A stretch of 64,000 nucleotides of DNA from Armigeres subalbatus (taxonomy: Eukaryota; Arthropoda; Insecta; Diptera; Culicidae), in NCBI RefSeq assembly GCF_024139115.2, contig NW_026943431.1:62001-126000 (forward strand), read 5' to 3'. Position numbers and translations under genes: made by a program. The notes under the pieces were generated by a model, which did no database searches, was not told the DNA's origin, and saw nothing but the letters and a program-made list of their open reading frames with translations. Below, one piece after another: positions 32,513-44,300 of the stretch. Every line of letters starts with the position of its first letter. Within the stretch, counting starts at the first letter, position 1.

Positions 32513-33290
32513 CACGCTAAGCCTCAGCTACTCAAAATTGAGTCGAATTCGACTCATTTTGGTTAAAAACGGGACAACCCAAAAATTGAGTAAACACTAT
32601 TTTACTCAATTTTGAAATCAACGATTATGAACGGCATAATGAGTAAATGATGCTCATGGGATTGTGGAATGAATTTGCTTACATTTGACTCAGTGGTTGA
32701 AACGATTTTATTCATAACCTCTCGTAACATCCTGTACAGAATACTTGTTTACGGCGATTTATTAGGCATTTCAGTCTCGCTTTGGATAAACCATACAATT
32801 AAGTTATCTTCTTCTGACTTTTGATCCTTATTGGATCTTTTTCAAATAGAAGCACACCGTTGTTTTTCATCCAAGATGAGACTGAAATCGAGACTGAAAT
32901 GCTAAATAAATCACCGTAAAATATTCTTTCGCACGAAAATCACTTTTTATTTATTACCGGGGAACTCATGTGAGCTGAACTGTTCAAATGCGAACAGTTT
33001 TTATTTTTTCTAAAACGCTCATTTGCCAAATATAAATCGCTCGCGTCTGATGAACTGTTCCCACGTAAACAAAATGAAAAATGCTTCAAATTGTGATTTT
33101 TCAGATCTTCGAAATTTAAATTCGAACAACACGATTTTACTCAAAATCGAGTCATCTTAATATTACAAAATATACTGAGTAAAATAACCTCAAACGCCCA
33201 AAACAGATTTACTCAATGTTTGTCTTCTCTATGGAGATAGCAAAAATGAGTCAATATTAGCCAGGCACTGAGTAGTTGATTTTTAGCGTG
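32513..33290 (+). mobile_element. Element family A, copy 2 (778 bp, simplest copy)
   Basis: It has complete ends (CACGCTAAGCCTCAGCTACT and the complement of CACGCTAAAAATCAACTACT) and lacks the palindromic and CACTGA insertions of its neighbours. It therefore defines the parental sequence. TA dinucleotides shared with copy 1 and copy 3 flank it (32511-32512, 33291-33292). Confidence 0.75.
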
Positions 33291-33622
33291 TACACGCTAA
33301 AATCAACTACTCAATGCCTGAACATTTTCAAAGTGAGATAAATGTTACTAAAAAACATTTCAGTACAAATGATCGTTCGCTCAATTACAGTCAGAGGCAT
33401 TAGCATCAAACAATGATTATGATTAAGTCAGAAGACAAACATTGATGGAAATCTGTTTTGGGCGTTTGAGGTTATTTTACTCCAGTATACTTTGTAATAA
33501 TAAGATGACTCGATTTTTGAGTAAAATCGTGTTGTTCAATTTAAATTTCGGAGATCTGAAAAATCACAAATTTGAAGCATTTTCCATTTTTGTTTGCATT
33601 ACGTGAGAACAGTTCAGTAGTA

Positions 33623-35730
33623 GGGTGTCCCTAAATTGGACCAAGTCACAGGATTTTGGGGCTCAACCTTCAAATGAAAGAAGGTATAACAAAAGAAAAA
33701 TTGTTCTACGACAACTCTGGGAAATGACGTTTAGGGGTGGCTGACGCGTTTTTATGAAAAAAGTGCATTTTTTATAGGTAACATCGAAAATACCGGTATA
33801 TCGGAAAGAAATTCGATGTAACCCATCCATTTATATTTTTACATTTAACTTAGGGTCTATACTTTATGGTAAAACTTTGATACCGCATGTTTTAGCTCTA
33901 TATATTTTCACTGATGCTTTAAATGCCCAAAAATGATGAATTTTTCTTAATATTTTTTATTAATGCATCTAAAACGGGTATCATCATAATGCTTTCGAAA
34001 CTAGATATACATACATATAACGAATATTTTGCTAAAAATAGCAACCTTCTATCTCTATCCGTTTAAAAGTTATTCACGATTTACTGCAGCTTGGAAAAAG
34101 ACTTTTTGAAATTTCGGATCATAATACCTGGATCATGTTTAAGTAAAAAAACGCCTACTTTTCCATACCAACCAAATGAGTGCTTTAATAACCAATATAG
34201 CATTCATATGAGTTGCATAAAATTGATTTTAATACTTATTTGAGTGTTATAATGGAAACCCAACGATGGACCAGCAGTAACATGACTGACTACAAATTGT
34301 TCAGTTAGTCTGGATGAGTGCTCAAATAGATGGATGAATATGGTTTCAAAACTACCCATAGGTAGGTTCAGTTTTCGTGTCATGGTTTGTCGAGCTGTGC
34401 AATGTTTCTCGATAACATGGAAATTAGTTGTTTTGTAACCATCTTGATTTTTTGCAAGAACGATCATGTGAAGTTAATCCGGCTGGATCATTTTGGTCCC
34501 GATTTATCGATGCAATCAATTTATCATTGTATTCAGTATTGGTAGGCAAAATAGTTCGTAATTAGTGTAGATTGTTCTTATTTCCAGAGATTCCGTAGAT
34601 GGAAGATGCCAAATATTTCAATATGCATTATAAAATAATAATGATAATAGTAATTTGTGTAACTAGTTGCAAAAAGATTATTTAATCAGCATGGTTGTAC
34701 GTTTATCCAACGAGGCTTGCCGAATGAGATAAATACTACGAGTGCTGATAAAATCGAGTTTTGCAATTAGTTGCACACACTATTTTTTGCAATGGCGTAA
34801 ATGAGCTTCAATATGGCGTAAAATATGACAAATCGATATCAAAATGATCTAGTTGGATTTGCTTCACATGATCGTTCTTGCAAAAAATCAAGATGGTCAC
34901 AAAACAACTAATTTCCATGTTATCGAGAAACATTGCACAGCTCGACAAACCATGACACGAAAACTGAACCTCCCTATGGGTAGTTTTGAAACCATATTCA
35001 TCAATCTATTTGAATACTCACCCCAGACTAACTGAACAATTTGTAGTCAGTCATGTTACTGCTGGTCCATCGTTGGGTTTCCATTATAACACTCAAATAA
35101 GTATTAAAATCAATTTTATGCAACTCATATGAATACTATATTGGTTACTAAAGCGCCCATTTAGTTGGTATGGAAAAGTAGGCGTTTTTCTACTTAAACA
35201 TGATCCAGGTATTATGATCCGAAATTTCAAAAAGTCTTTTTCCAAGCTGCAGTAAATCGTGAATAACTTTTAAACGGATAGAGATAGAAGGTTGCTATTT
35301 TTAGCAAAATATTCGTTATAAAATTCCCCATCTTTCTATGTATATCTAGTTTCGAAAGCATTATGATGGATACCCGTTTGGATGTATCTATAAAAAATAT
35401 TAAGAAAAATTCATCATTTTTGGGCATTTAAAGCATCAGTGAAAAATATATAGAGCTAAAACATGCGGTATCAAAGTTTTACCATAAAGTATAGACCCTA
35501 AGTTAAATGTAAAAAATATAAAATGGATGGGTTTCATCGAATTTCTTTCCGATATACCGGTATTTTCGATGCTACCTATAAAAAATACACTTTTCATAAA
35601 ACGCGTCAGGGCCACCTAAACGTCATTTCCCAGAGTTGTCGTAGAACAATTTTTCTTTTGTTTTACCCTAAGCTTTCATTTGAAGGTTGAGCCCCCAAAA
35701 TCCCAGACTTTGTCCAATTTTGGGACACCC
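33623..35730. mobile_element. 2.1-kb TA-flanked palindromic element (family B, copy 2)
   Basis: Same structure as 29066-31205: two arms of about 850 bp, a spacer of about 370 bp, GGGTGTCCC termini, and TA at 33621-33622 and 35731-35732. Small deletions are scattered in the left arm (for example 33675, 33740 and about 34010). The arm frames at 34467-34204 (-) and 34853-35035 (+, shifted) match those of copy 1. Confidence 0.8.
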
Positions 35731-35732
35731 TA

Positions 35733-35892
35733 TTCAGTAGCCTTCGTGTTTCGGAATACTTCCTGCAGTCGAGAATAAGGTGCCGGACGTCCAACACTGT
35801 ACCACAACATTTACAATTAGGCGGTGATTCCTTCTTCAACAGAAAGGAGTGAATTAGCCATGTGTACCCGATGTACAACAGTTCAGCTGCCA
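35733..35892 (-). pseudogene. Inverted duplicate of the LINE C-terminal scrap
   Basis: Same coding scrap as at 28904-29063 (IGYTWLIHSFLL, CKCCGTVLDVRHLILDC), on the minus strand within family A copy 3. It was duplicated together with its surroundings and did not insert independently. Confidence 0.65.
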
Positions 35893-36362
35893 TGCATACC
35901 ACATGAGTTCCCCGGTAATAAATAAAAAGTGATTTTCGTGCGAAAGAATGTTTTACGGTGATTTATTTAACATTTCAGTCTCATCTTGGATGAAAACAGC
36001 AGTGTGCTTCTATTTGAAAAAGATCCAATAAGGATCAAAAGTCAGCAGAAGATAACATAATTGTATGGTTTCATCCAAAGCGAGACTGAAATGCCTAATA
36101 AATAGCCGTAAACAATTATTCCGTACAGGATGTTACGAGCGAGGTTACGAGAGGTTATGAATAAAATCGTTTCAACCACTGAGTCAAATGTAAGCAAATC
36201 CATTCCACAATCCCATGATCATCATTTATTATTTATGCCGTTTATAGCGCTTTAATCAAATTTGAGTAAAATAGTGTTCACTCAATATTTGACATGTCCC
36301 TTTTTTGACAAAAATAAGTTGAAGTCGACACAATTTTGAGTAGCTGAGGCTTAGCGTGTAGC

Positions 36363-36530
36363 GTGTAATGAATCAGCGAAGCGCTCGGCTCGCGTTCGTT
36401 GCTGGTTGTTGAATCGAAGTTGAAGGCTCAGGTGCCAAAAGCAGCAATTTTACCTCTCCTAGTTTAAGTGCTTTTTCCGTCCAAAAAATCGAACTAAAAT
36501 TGTTAAATTAATGTGCATCTCGTAACTGCC
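36363..36530 (+). promoter_or_regulatory. Short 5' flank / 5' UTR of the secreted-protein gene
   Basis: Only 172 bp separate the end of the TE array from the start codon. A GC-richer block (CTCGGCTCGCGTTCGTTGC at about 36385) could contain the transcription start. No TATA box is evident. The promoter must either be very compact or extend into the transposable-element array. Confidence 0.4.
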
Positions 36531-39500
36531 ATGAGTCTCCAGCTAATTCTAATATTTCTGGTGGCTTTCAGTAAAGGTAAGTAACGAAAATTCCTTATTC
36601 AAAGTTCACATTAGAGACACGCCCTCCGTCGTCGTCCCTCATCTTTATGCTGTTGATGTTTTTGAACCGCATCAAGACGAACGCACATAGGAGCAAGTGG
36701 TTGAAATTAGTGGCTGAAATTAAATCATTTGAAGCTACATATTTCCTAATTTTCAAGAAGCAGAGGCTTTGTTTGGGGTTAGTTAAATCATAGTTTTTTT
36801 TTCGAGTGGATTTTTTTTTGTAAAATCAATATTGTAGAGTTTAATCCTTTCGTTCCCCTTATTTTTGTAATATGTGATTTGTTTATTTATCTTATAGAAT
36901 AAACCTGTTAGTCCAGACTTTAAATCGGGTCAAGGTGTGAGTGTCCTCAATTATTTACTTCGAGATTGTATATTTATTAAACTAGAGACCGTATCTATAA
37001 AGATTTTACCTTTAAAGATTGAGCTGGCACTGCAGTAGAGACCTGCGATTTCGCCAAAGAGATTAATGTTTTCTTGTACCAGAAAAAGATTCTGTCCAGG
37101 TATAATGTTCTGACTCTATTATTGTTAACCTCCCCAAGGATATAATGTGAAAAAACCACGTGATTATTTTCAATCAATTGTAAACATTTATACCGAATTA
37201 CTTTAGACCCAAATATGGCACGATACACGATATGCCTAAATGGTATTTAGATAAAATTTAAACCATATAAAATAAGAAAAAACAAATGCAATTTATCCAG
37301 GGTTTGTTTTTGCACACTTATGAAACTCGTTGCCGGGTCGAAGAGAATTCGGTCTTATGAATGAGCGCAGTTCTTCATGCCTCAGAGACCTCCTATAGTG
37401 TTATATACCAATCGACTCAGCTCAAAGAGCTGAGCAAATGTTCGTCTGTCCGTGTGTATGTATGTGTGTGCACAAAAGCTAAGAAAAACATTAGACAACT
37501 TTTCATATAGTAATCCTTAGCCGATTTTCTTGCAACAAGTTTCATTCTACGGGGGGCAAAGCCTCATAGATCACTAATGAATTTTATATCGATCGACCGT
37601 TGCGTTTGAAAGTTATAAAGAAAATGGTATATCGAACCATATTAACGTCATATAAGGTTGGTGTCTTGACTAAATACGAGGAAGGCAGTATTACCACTCG
37701 GTGAATTAAGTTGGGTTTTTCGTATTGATACTGTTGTACTGCATATGAAATATGTTAAAAAATATTTTCTTATCCTAACATTTTTAATGGATGAAGTCAT
37801 AAGCCAAAAGTATTTCCCATACTAGATCTCATATATAATTATGCTTTGATAGCGTCAAAAGATGTTTTTTAATGTAAATTCTGTTTCAATATTTTGCCCG
37901 AAAAATCAAACCAATTACTCATATGTGAGCAATCTGCATAACGAAACACCTTATCACACATATGACTACTCCCTTGATTCATTCTATAAATCTCAATTAT
38001 TTTTAGCATAACTAGCTTATAAAGTCCAGAATCGCACATCGTTGTTCCGATATCATACAATAAATCATTCCCCAATCTTCAATTACAGCCACCGTTCACG
38101 GCCAGAAGAGCTGCGACATTCCCAAAGTCCTCCAGGGCACCTGGTTCAGCTGGGAGGTAGGCGAACCGACAACGACCACAATCGACGAGTGGAGCTACGA
38201 ACGGTTGGGCCCCAAGCAGGGCCGCATACGGAGTGAGTGCGTCGCCAGTACCCGGAACGGGTCCGATCACACCCTGATCTTCAAGGGCAGCGAGTGCTAC
38301 ACTTGCGTTAAGGCGTTTCCGCGTACGTTGAACGTGTTTGAGAAGTTTGAGAGTAAGTAGTGTTGTGGGTGATATTGATAATGGATAATGTATGCAATTG
38401 TGTCATTTTCTACTTTGTAGCACCCTGCGTGACGTTAGAGCGCAGTGAAAAACCTACGATAGACCGGATTTGTAGGGGACTGAGACAGGATCAACAGCTG
38501 ATTACACTGTTCAATAAAAATTTTGTTCCTATAAGTTGCCGATCATCGCTGGAAGGAGTCTGGCATTTTGCTTATCAGGTGAGTGCTTTATAGCGGAGTT
38601 AGCTGTTGCTGTTGGTTTCTAAACGGGTTTTATCAATTTAAAGGAGCGTTTTATGGTTAGGGTAGTGGAAATATTTGTAAATTTTCAAAATGAAATAATA
38701 AGAAATTGATAATAGAAAATGCAGTTTATGGCGATGTTAATTTTTGTCGTCAAAATGGGTTATTTCAAATTTAACCCGACTTCTCTTCCATTTCTTCGCA
38801 GAATCGATTCCGCTTTACTGGAGAATGTGACAACCCAGACGCCAAAATCCAGTCATGTCAAACGCCCGGAACGCAGTTCTTGATTCAGAACCAGAAATTC
38901 AACATCACCTATCGGCAGTGCCAAGGCATGGCCGGCACCTTCAACGGGGTGGTCGAGTTCAGTTGTCTTGGTGATTGGTTTATCGGAAAGAACCACTACT
39001 TTGCCGTAGTCAATACCAAGGAATCTCGAGAGGATGAGAAGTATCGCTGCTTCCTGAAGAACCGCGACGACGATCTGTACATCGGTGCATCGATTACGGC
39101 CGAATGCAATACACTGAAAACGGTGGAAAAATCTCCGGAACGTTACCGAGTCACACCGGTTAAGTCTGAGGTGGTGGAGCCGGGCTGCAGATTCCCGCAA
39201 AATTTCACCGGGGAGTGGATCAACACGGCCAACATTGATGCAGAAGTCGTCATAAATGAAACTCATATCATTGAGACGTACTATCCTGATCGGGCTCGTT
39301 ATAGACGGACGATCTATGTGTGTCGAGAGCAACGTGACACCCGAATTATGATGGCTCGGTTGACGGTAGACGGTTGCCAGAAGGATTACATCTGCTTCGA
39401 TTTTGTTCCTCGGCATCACAACGTGATTCGCTACCGTAAAGGAATTGCAGTTATCAAAAACGCTTTCAGCACCGTTTGCTCGTGGGTGCAGTTTCCCAAC

Positions 39501-40193
39501 AAGGAACAGTGGCGTTACGATTTGTTCCTTTCAGCGAAACCGGTCCCAGTACGATGCCCTGTCGCAGGTAAATTCAACTTCACCCAACAAGGCGAATCCC
39601 CCTTCAAGACTCGTATTCTCGGTGGTGTCACGCTAAGTCCTCGTCCGGATATTCGATGCAAGCAAAACATTTCAGACTTCTCCGTCTGCGATACAGATCA
39701 AAAGGAAATGGCTATCGATGCCAATTACTGCCTCTCGGTAGATCACCTTGGACGTCCGGTTGATATCTACAGTGATCCAGATTACCGGATGAAGTGCATT
39801 GGCTACTGGCAGGAGAATCTCAAATCCTACTTGATCACATACGACGACCTGGATCCCTTATCCAAGTATCGCTGCTGGGTTTACCAGCGCGCCGATTTAA
39901 ATCGAATCCTGATGTCGCAAGCGGTTGGTGCGTTTTGTAATGTGAAGCAGGACGTTACCTCGTGGAACTATACCGAAGGGGCGGTAGTTTCCGTAGATAT
40001 GACCGAATACGAGCGAGAACGGGATCAATGTCCGATGCACTTTGACGACGGATCGAACCCATGGGAAGCGACGGAAAACTACATCAAGGTGTTTCCTTGG
40101 TTGATATACAGAAGTGCCACCAGTGCAATCGATGGAACGGTAAATGCGTTTCTAGTGACAATGGCCGCTTTGTTACTAAAGCTTCTCTTCTAG
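36531..40193 (+). CDS. Secreted, probably GPI-anchored cysteine-rich protein (DUF7042/7043/7044-like), 619 aa
   Basis: Four exons: 36531-36576, 38089-38352, 38421-38578 and 38802-40193. GT/AG introns have phases 1, 1 and 0, and total coding length is 1860 nt. Exon 1 encodes a hydrophobic signal peptide (MSLQLILIFLVAFS), with cleavage probably near residue 20. Exon 2 has CDIPKVLQGTWFSWEVGE and later CYTCVKAFPRTLNVFEKFE. Exon 3 has CRSSLEGVWHFAYQ, and exon 4 has repeated units with CRFPQNFTGEW and SYLITYDDLDPLSKYRCWVY. More than 25 cysteines and at least five N-x-S/T sites (FNIT, QNFT, INET, QNIS, WNYT) fit an extracellular protein. The C-terminus is a short polar stretch followed by NAFLVTMAALLLKLLF, typical of a GPI-attachment signal. 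The family name is from memory of arthropod-specific Pfam domains; the molecular role is unknown. An antisense 188-codon frame (39419-38853) is a shadow. Confidence 0.88.
37385..37720 (+). repeat. Dispersed repeat (family M) in intron 1
   Basis: It starts near TATAGTGTTATATACCAATC, continues through GACTCAGCTC, a TG-rich tract (37438-37475) and a conserved tail (TTGCGTTTGAAAGTTATAAAG). The inverted partial copy at 13977-14083 has the same order. It lies within intron 1 (36577-38088) of the secreted-protein gene. Confidence 0.6.
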
Positions 40194-40745
40194 AACTAGC
40201 CGTCGACATTTTAGGAAAGGAAGAATTCTCAAAAACTATTTTAATACGATTTATTTGCGGAAGCAGGTAAGTAAAGTTGTCTCATTGCTATTTCATAAAG
40301 TAACATTAGATGTAAAGTAACATGTCCGTCCACACTGATCATAAACATCACGATTATGATCAACCACTCAGTGCCTTAAATAATGTACGACACATTCAAG
40401 TTGAATTGGGTCGGAAAATAGTTGAGGTAAATTGTGAGCATTTAAAAGACATTATTTTTCAAAATTGTTTTGAAATGTAGTACATTATTCTGTTGTAATA
40501 TATCTCTACTAGATGTTTAAAATGATGAATAAATTTTACAAATTTCAAAATAGTCATTTATGATAGCATATTTACTAACAGTTGAGAAATGATTCCGATA
40601 TTCAGCAATGTTTGTGAAATTGCGCAAGGTTAACAAAGGTGAAAAGAGGAAACAAGAATAAAAGAAATAAAACAAGAAATTTTAACATTCAACACTTGGC
40701 AGTTGAAGGGTTTTCTAAACAGAAGCTGGATGAGTGTGGCGATTG
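40194..40745 (+). other. 3' UTR and downstream intergenic sequence
   Basis: AT-rich sequence after the secreted-protein gene with at least two AATAAA signals and no coding frame. A GAGGAAACAAGAATAAAAG stretch lies near the likely 3' end. Confidence 0.45.
40528..40533 (+). promoter_or_regulatory. Candidate polyadenylation signal of the secreted-protein gene
   Basis: A canonical AATAAA 335 nt after the stop codon. Another AATAAA occurs near 40657, so the true 3' end could be either. Confidence 0.45.
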
Positions 40746-40749
40746 GACT

Positions 40750-41397
40750 TCGGATAATTGATACGCACAGTACGACGGTTCGAAAGTCTCTGTTGATTTA
40801 ATGAAATGAAACTTAACTGGTAACCTAACATGTGGGAAATGGCATGCAAGAAATGCAGAAAGGACGCGCGATATTATTTTTAAAACATTCAAACGAAAAC
40901 ATGTGGTAGCAGTTAAAATGTTTGGACACAAGGAACCCTCGAGCATCCTCCTATTCTGGATAGGGATGAATGACCGCCTGAGTTAATATCCCTCAAAAAC
41001 AAACCATCATCATCCTATTCTGGACCCAATGCGACCACATAGTTAGATTCATAGAGCAATCTGTTCCTGGTGATCGACGTTTTTTAAAAGGTCGACTACG
41101 GTACCTAATTGATACGCACAGTACGACGCTTTGAAAGTGTCTGTTCATTCAATGAAATGAAACTTAACTTGTATCCTAACATGTGGAAATGGCTTGCAAG
41201 CAATGCAGAAAGGACGCGCGATATTATTTTGGAAACATCCAAACGAAAACATGTGGTCGCAGTTAAAATGTTTGGATCACGGAAGATTCGAGCACCCTCC
41301 TAGTCTGGACCCAATGCGACCACCTCTAGTGAGACTCACTGAGCAATCTGTGTCTGGTGATCGACGTTTTTTTAAAGCTCAACTACGGTACCTAAAC
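40750..41397 (+). repeat. Diverged tandem duplication (~300-350-bp units)
   Basis: The segment ATTGATACGCACAGTACGAC at about 40758 recurs at about 41108. The following order (ATGAAATGAAACTTAACT, AGAAAGGACGCGCGATATTA, GTTAAAATGTTTGGA, GACCCAATGCGACCAC, GGTGATCGACGTTTTTT, ACTACGGTACC) is repeated in both units. The first unit is longer by an inserted 60 bp or so near 40960. The RTE element inserted at the end of the second unit. Confidence 0.75.
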
Positions 41398-44300
41398 GGC
41401 ACGGCAAATGCTGGGTAAAGCGTACCATTGGTACTTCGCGTACCTGAAGGAATAAAATAGACCCCATCTCGCGGTCCTTGGCCTCTTACCCAGCAACTCC
41501 TATCCCTACCTCCCCGCGGTGCTGGCCGGGATACGAGCAACCTTAGGGAAGATCGGGTAACCAACCCCGGTGGGAACTATGGTCGTATGCTGACAGGGAA
41601 GGGGGGGAGGATGGTTGCTCATCTCCGGAGGTGCAAATCTTACTGAGCGTCTGTTCTCCATGTTAGGGACGGCTGATCATCGTCCGAGTGCCAGCGAGGG
41701 ACTCCAAGTGAAACTGTGCACCATGGTCATCCGGAAATTTAGGGGGTTTGGTGTCAGGCCCTGCAAGCCAGCCTTTAAAAATCTTAAGCAACGAACAATC
41801 AACAAGAGAGTACGGACCGGAACCATCGGCGAAGACCACTGCGACGAAAAGGGACTAGCGATTGGAAACTCGGTTCGTGGAACTGCAAATCTCTCAACTT
41901 CATCGGGAGCACACGCATACTCGCCGATGTGCTCAAGGACCGTGGATTCGGCATCGTAGCGCTGCAGGAGGTTTGTTGGAAGGGATCAATGGTGCGAACG
42001 TTTAGAGGTAATCATACCATCTACCAGAGCTGCGGCAACACACACGAGCTGGGAACAGCTTTCATAGTGATGGGCGATATGCAAAGGCGCGTGATCGGGT
42101 GGTGGCCGATCAATGAAAGAATGTGCAGGTTGAGGATCAAAGGCCGGTTCTTCAACTTCAGCATAATCAACGTCCATAGCCCACACTTCGGAAGCACTGA
42201 TGATGATAAGGACGCATTCTACGCGCAGCTGGAACGTGAGTACGACAGCTGCCCAAGCCACGACGTCAAAATCATCATAGGAGATTTGAACGCTCAGGTT
42301 GGCCAAGAGGAGGAGTTTAGACCGACTATTGGAAAGTTCAGTGCTCACCGGCTGACGAACGAAAACGGCCTACGACTAATTGATTTCGCCGCCTCCAAGA
42401 ATATGGCCATTCGTAGCACCTACTTCCAACACAGCCTCCCGTATCGGTACACCTGGAGATCACCATTGCAGACAGAATCACAAATCGACCACGTTCTGAT
42501 TGATGGACGGCACTTCTCCGACATTATCGACGTCAGGACATATCGTGGCGCTAACATCGACTCTGACCACTATCTGGTGATGGTTAAACTGCGCCCAAAA
42601 CTATCCGTCATCAACAATGTTCGGTACCGACGACCGCCGCGGTACGACCTAGAGCGACTGAAGCAACCTGATGTCGCCACTGCATACGCGCAGCATCTCG
42701 AGACAGCGTTGCCGGAAGAGGGTGAGCTCGATGGGCCCCTCTTGAGGACTGCTGGAATACAGTCAAAGCAGCCATTAACGACGCAGCGGAGAACAACGTC
42801 GGGTATATGGGTCGAAGTCGACAGAACGATTGGTTCGACGAAGAGTGCAGACAGATTCTGGAGGAGAAGGACGCAGCGCGGGCGGTCGCGCTGCAGCAAG
42901 GTACCCGGCAGAACGTGGAACGTTATAGACGGAAGCGGAGACAGCAGACCCGCCTTTTCAGGAGAAGAAACGCCGCCTGGAAGAAGCGGAGTGCGAGGAG
43001 ATGGAACAGCTGTGCCGTTCTCAAGAAACACGCAAGTTCTACCAGAAGCTCAACGCATCCCGCAAAGGCTTCGTGCCGCGAGCCGAAATGTGCCGGGATA
43101 AGGATGGGAGCATCTTGACGGACGAACGTGTGGTGATCGAAAGGTGGAAGCAGCACTACGAGGAACATCTGAATGGCGCTGAGAGTACAGGCAGTGAAAG
43201 TCAAGGCAGCGGAGGAGATGACTACGTCAGTTCAGCGGACGATGGAAGCCAACCAGCCCCCACCTTGAGGGAAGTTAAGGATGCCATTCAACAGCTAAAG
43301 ACAAACAAAGCCGCTGGTAAGGATGATATCGGAGCTGAGCTCATCAAGATGGGCCCGGAAAAGCTGGCCACTTGCCTGCACAAACTGATAGTCAGAATCT
43401 GGGAAACCGAACAGCTACCGGAGAAAGGCGACAAACTGGAGTGTGAGAACTTTCGAGCGATCACCATCCTTAATGCCGCCTACAAAGTGATATCCCAGAT
43501 CATCTTCCGTCGTCTGTCACCATTAGTGAACGAGTTTGTGGGAAGTTATCAAGCCGGCTTCGTTGACGGCCGCTCGACAACGGACCAGATCTTTACTGTA
43601 CGGCAAATCCTTCAAAAATGCCGTGAATACCAGGTCCCAACGCACCATCTGTTCGTTGATTTCAAGGCGGCATACGACAGTATAGACCGCGTAGAGCTAT
43701 GGAAAATTATGGACGAGAACAGCTTCCCTGGGAAGCTTACCAGACTGATCAAAGCAACGGTGGATGGTGTGCAAAACTGTGTGAAGATTTCGGGCGAACA
43801 CTCCAGTTCGTTCGAATCGCGCCGGGGACTAAGACAAGGTGATGGACTTTCGTGCCTGTTGTTCAACATTGCGCTAGAAGGTGTTATGCGGAGAGCCGGG
43901 TGCAACAGCCGGGGTACGATTTTCAACAGATCCAGTCAATTTATTTGCTTCGCGGATGACATGGACATTGTCGGCCGAACATTTGCAAAGGTTGCAGAAC
44001 TGTACACCCGCCTGAAACGTGAAGCAACAAAAGTTGGACTGGTGGTGAATGCGTCAAAGACAAAGTACATGCTTGTGGGCGGAACCGAGCGCGACAGGGC
44101 CCGCCTGGGAAGCAGTGTTACGTTTGACGGGGATACCTTCGAGGTGGTCGAGGAATTCGTCTACCTCGGATCCTTGCTAACGGCTGACAACAACGTTAGT
44201 CGTGAAATACGAAGGCGCATCATCTGTGGAAGTCGGGCCTACTACGGGCTCCAGAAGAAACTGCGGTCGAAAAAGATTCGCCACCGCACCAAATGTGTCA

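Larger units (their letters stand above)
33293..36358 (-). mobile_element. Element family A, copy 3 (inverted, carries B2 and LINE fragment)
   Basis: The reverse complement of copies 1 and 2, starting CACGCTAAAATCAACTACTC and ending CAGCTACTCAAAATTGTG-complement then TTAGCGTG with TA at 36359-36360. It contains the palindromic element B2 and the same LINE scrap as copy 1, at the same place, so copies 1 and 3 descend from one composite. It ends 172 bp upstream of the start codon of the secreted-protein gene. Confidence 0.75.

Noticed and set aside
38853..39419. 188-codon open frame antisense to exon 4 of the secreted-protein gene
   Set aside because: It lies fully opposite a well-supported coding exon with signal peptide, cysteine pattern and splice sites, and its translation has no domain. 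It is a shadow frame.
42570..43031. Antisense frames of up to 153 codons across the RTE element
   Set aside because: They overlap the RTE endonuclease/RT coding region in reverse and carry no motif.
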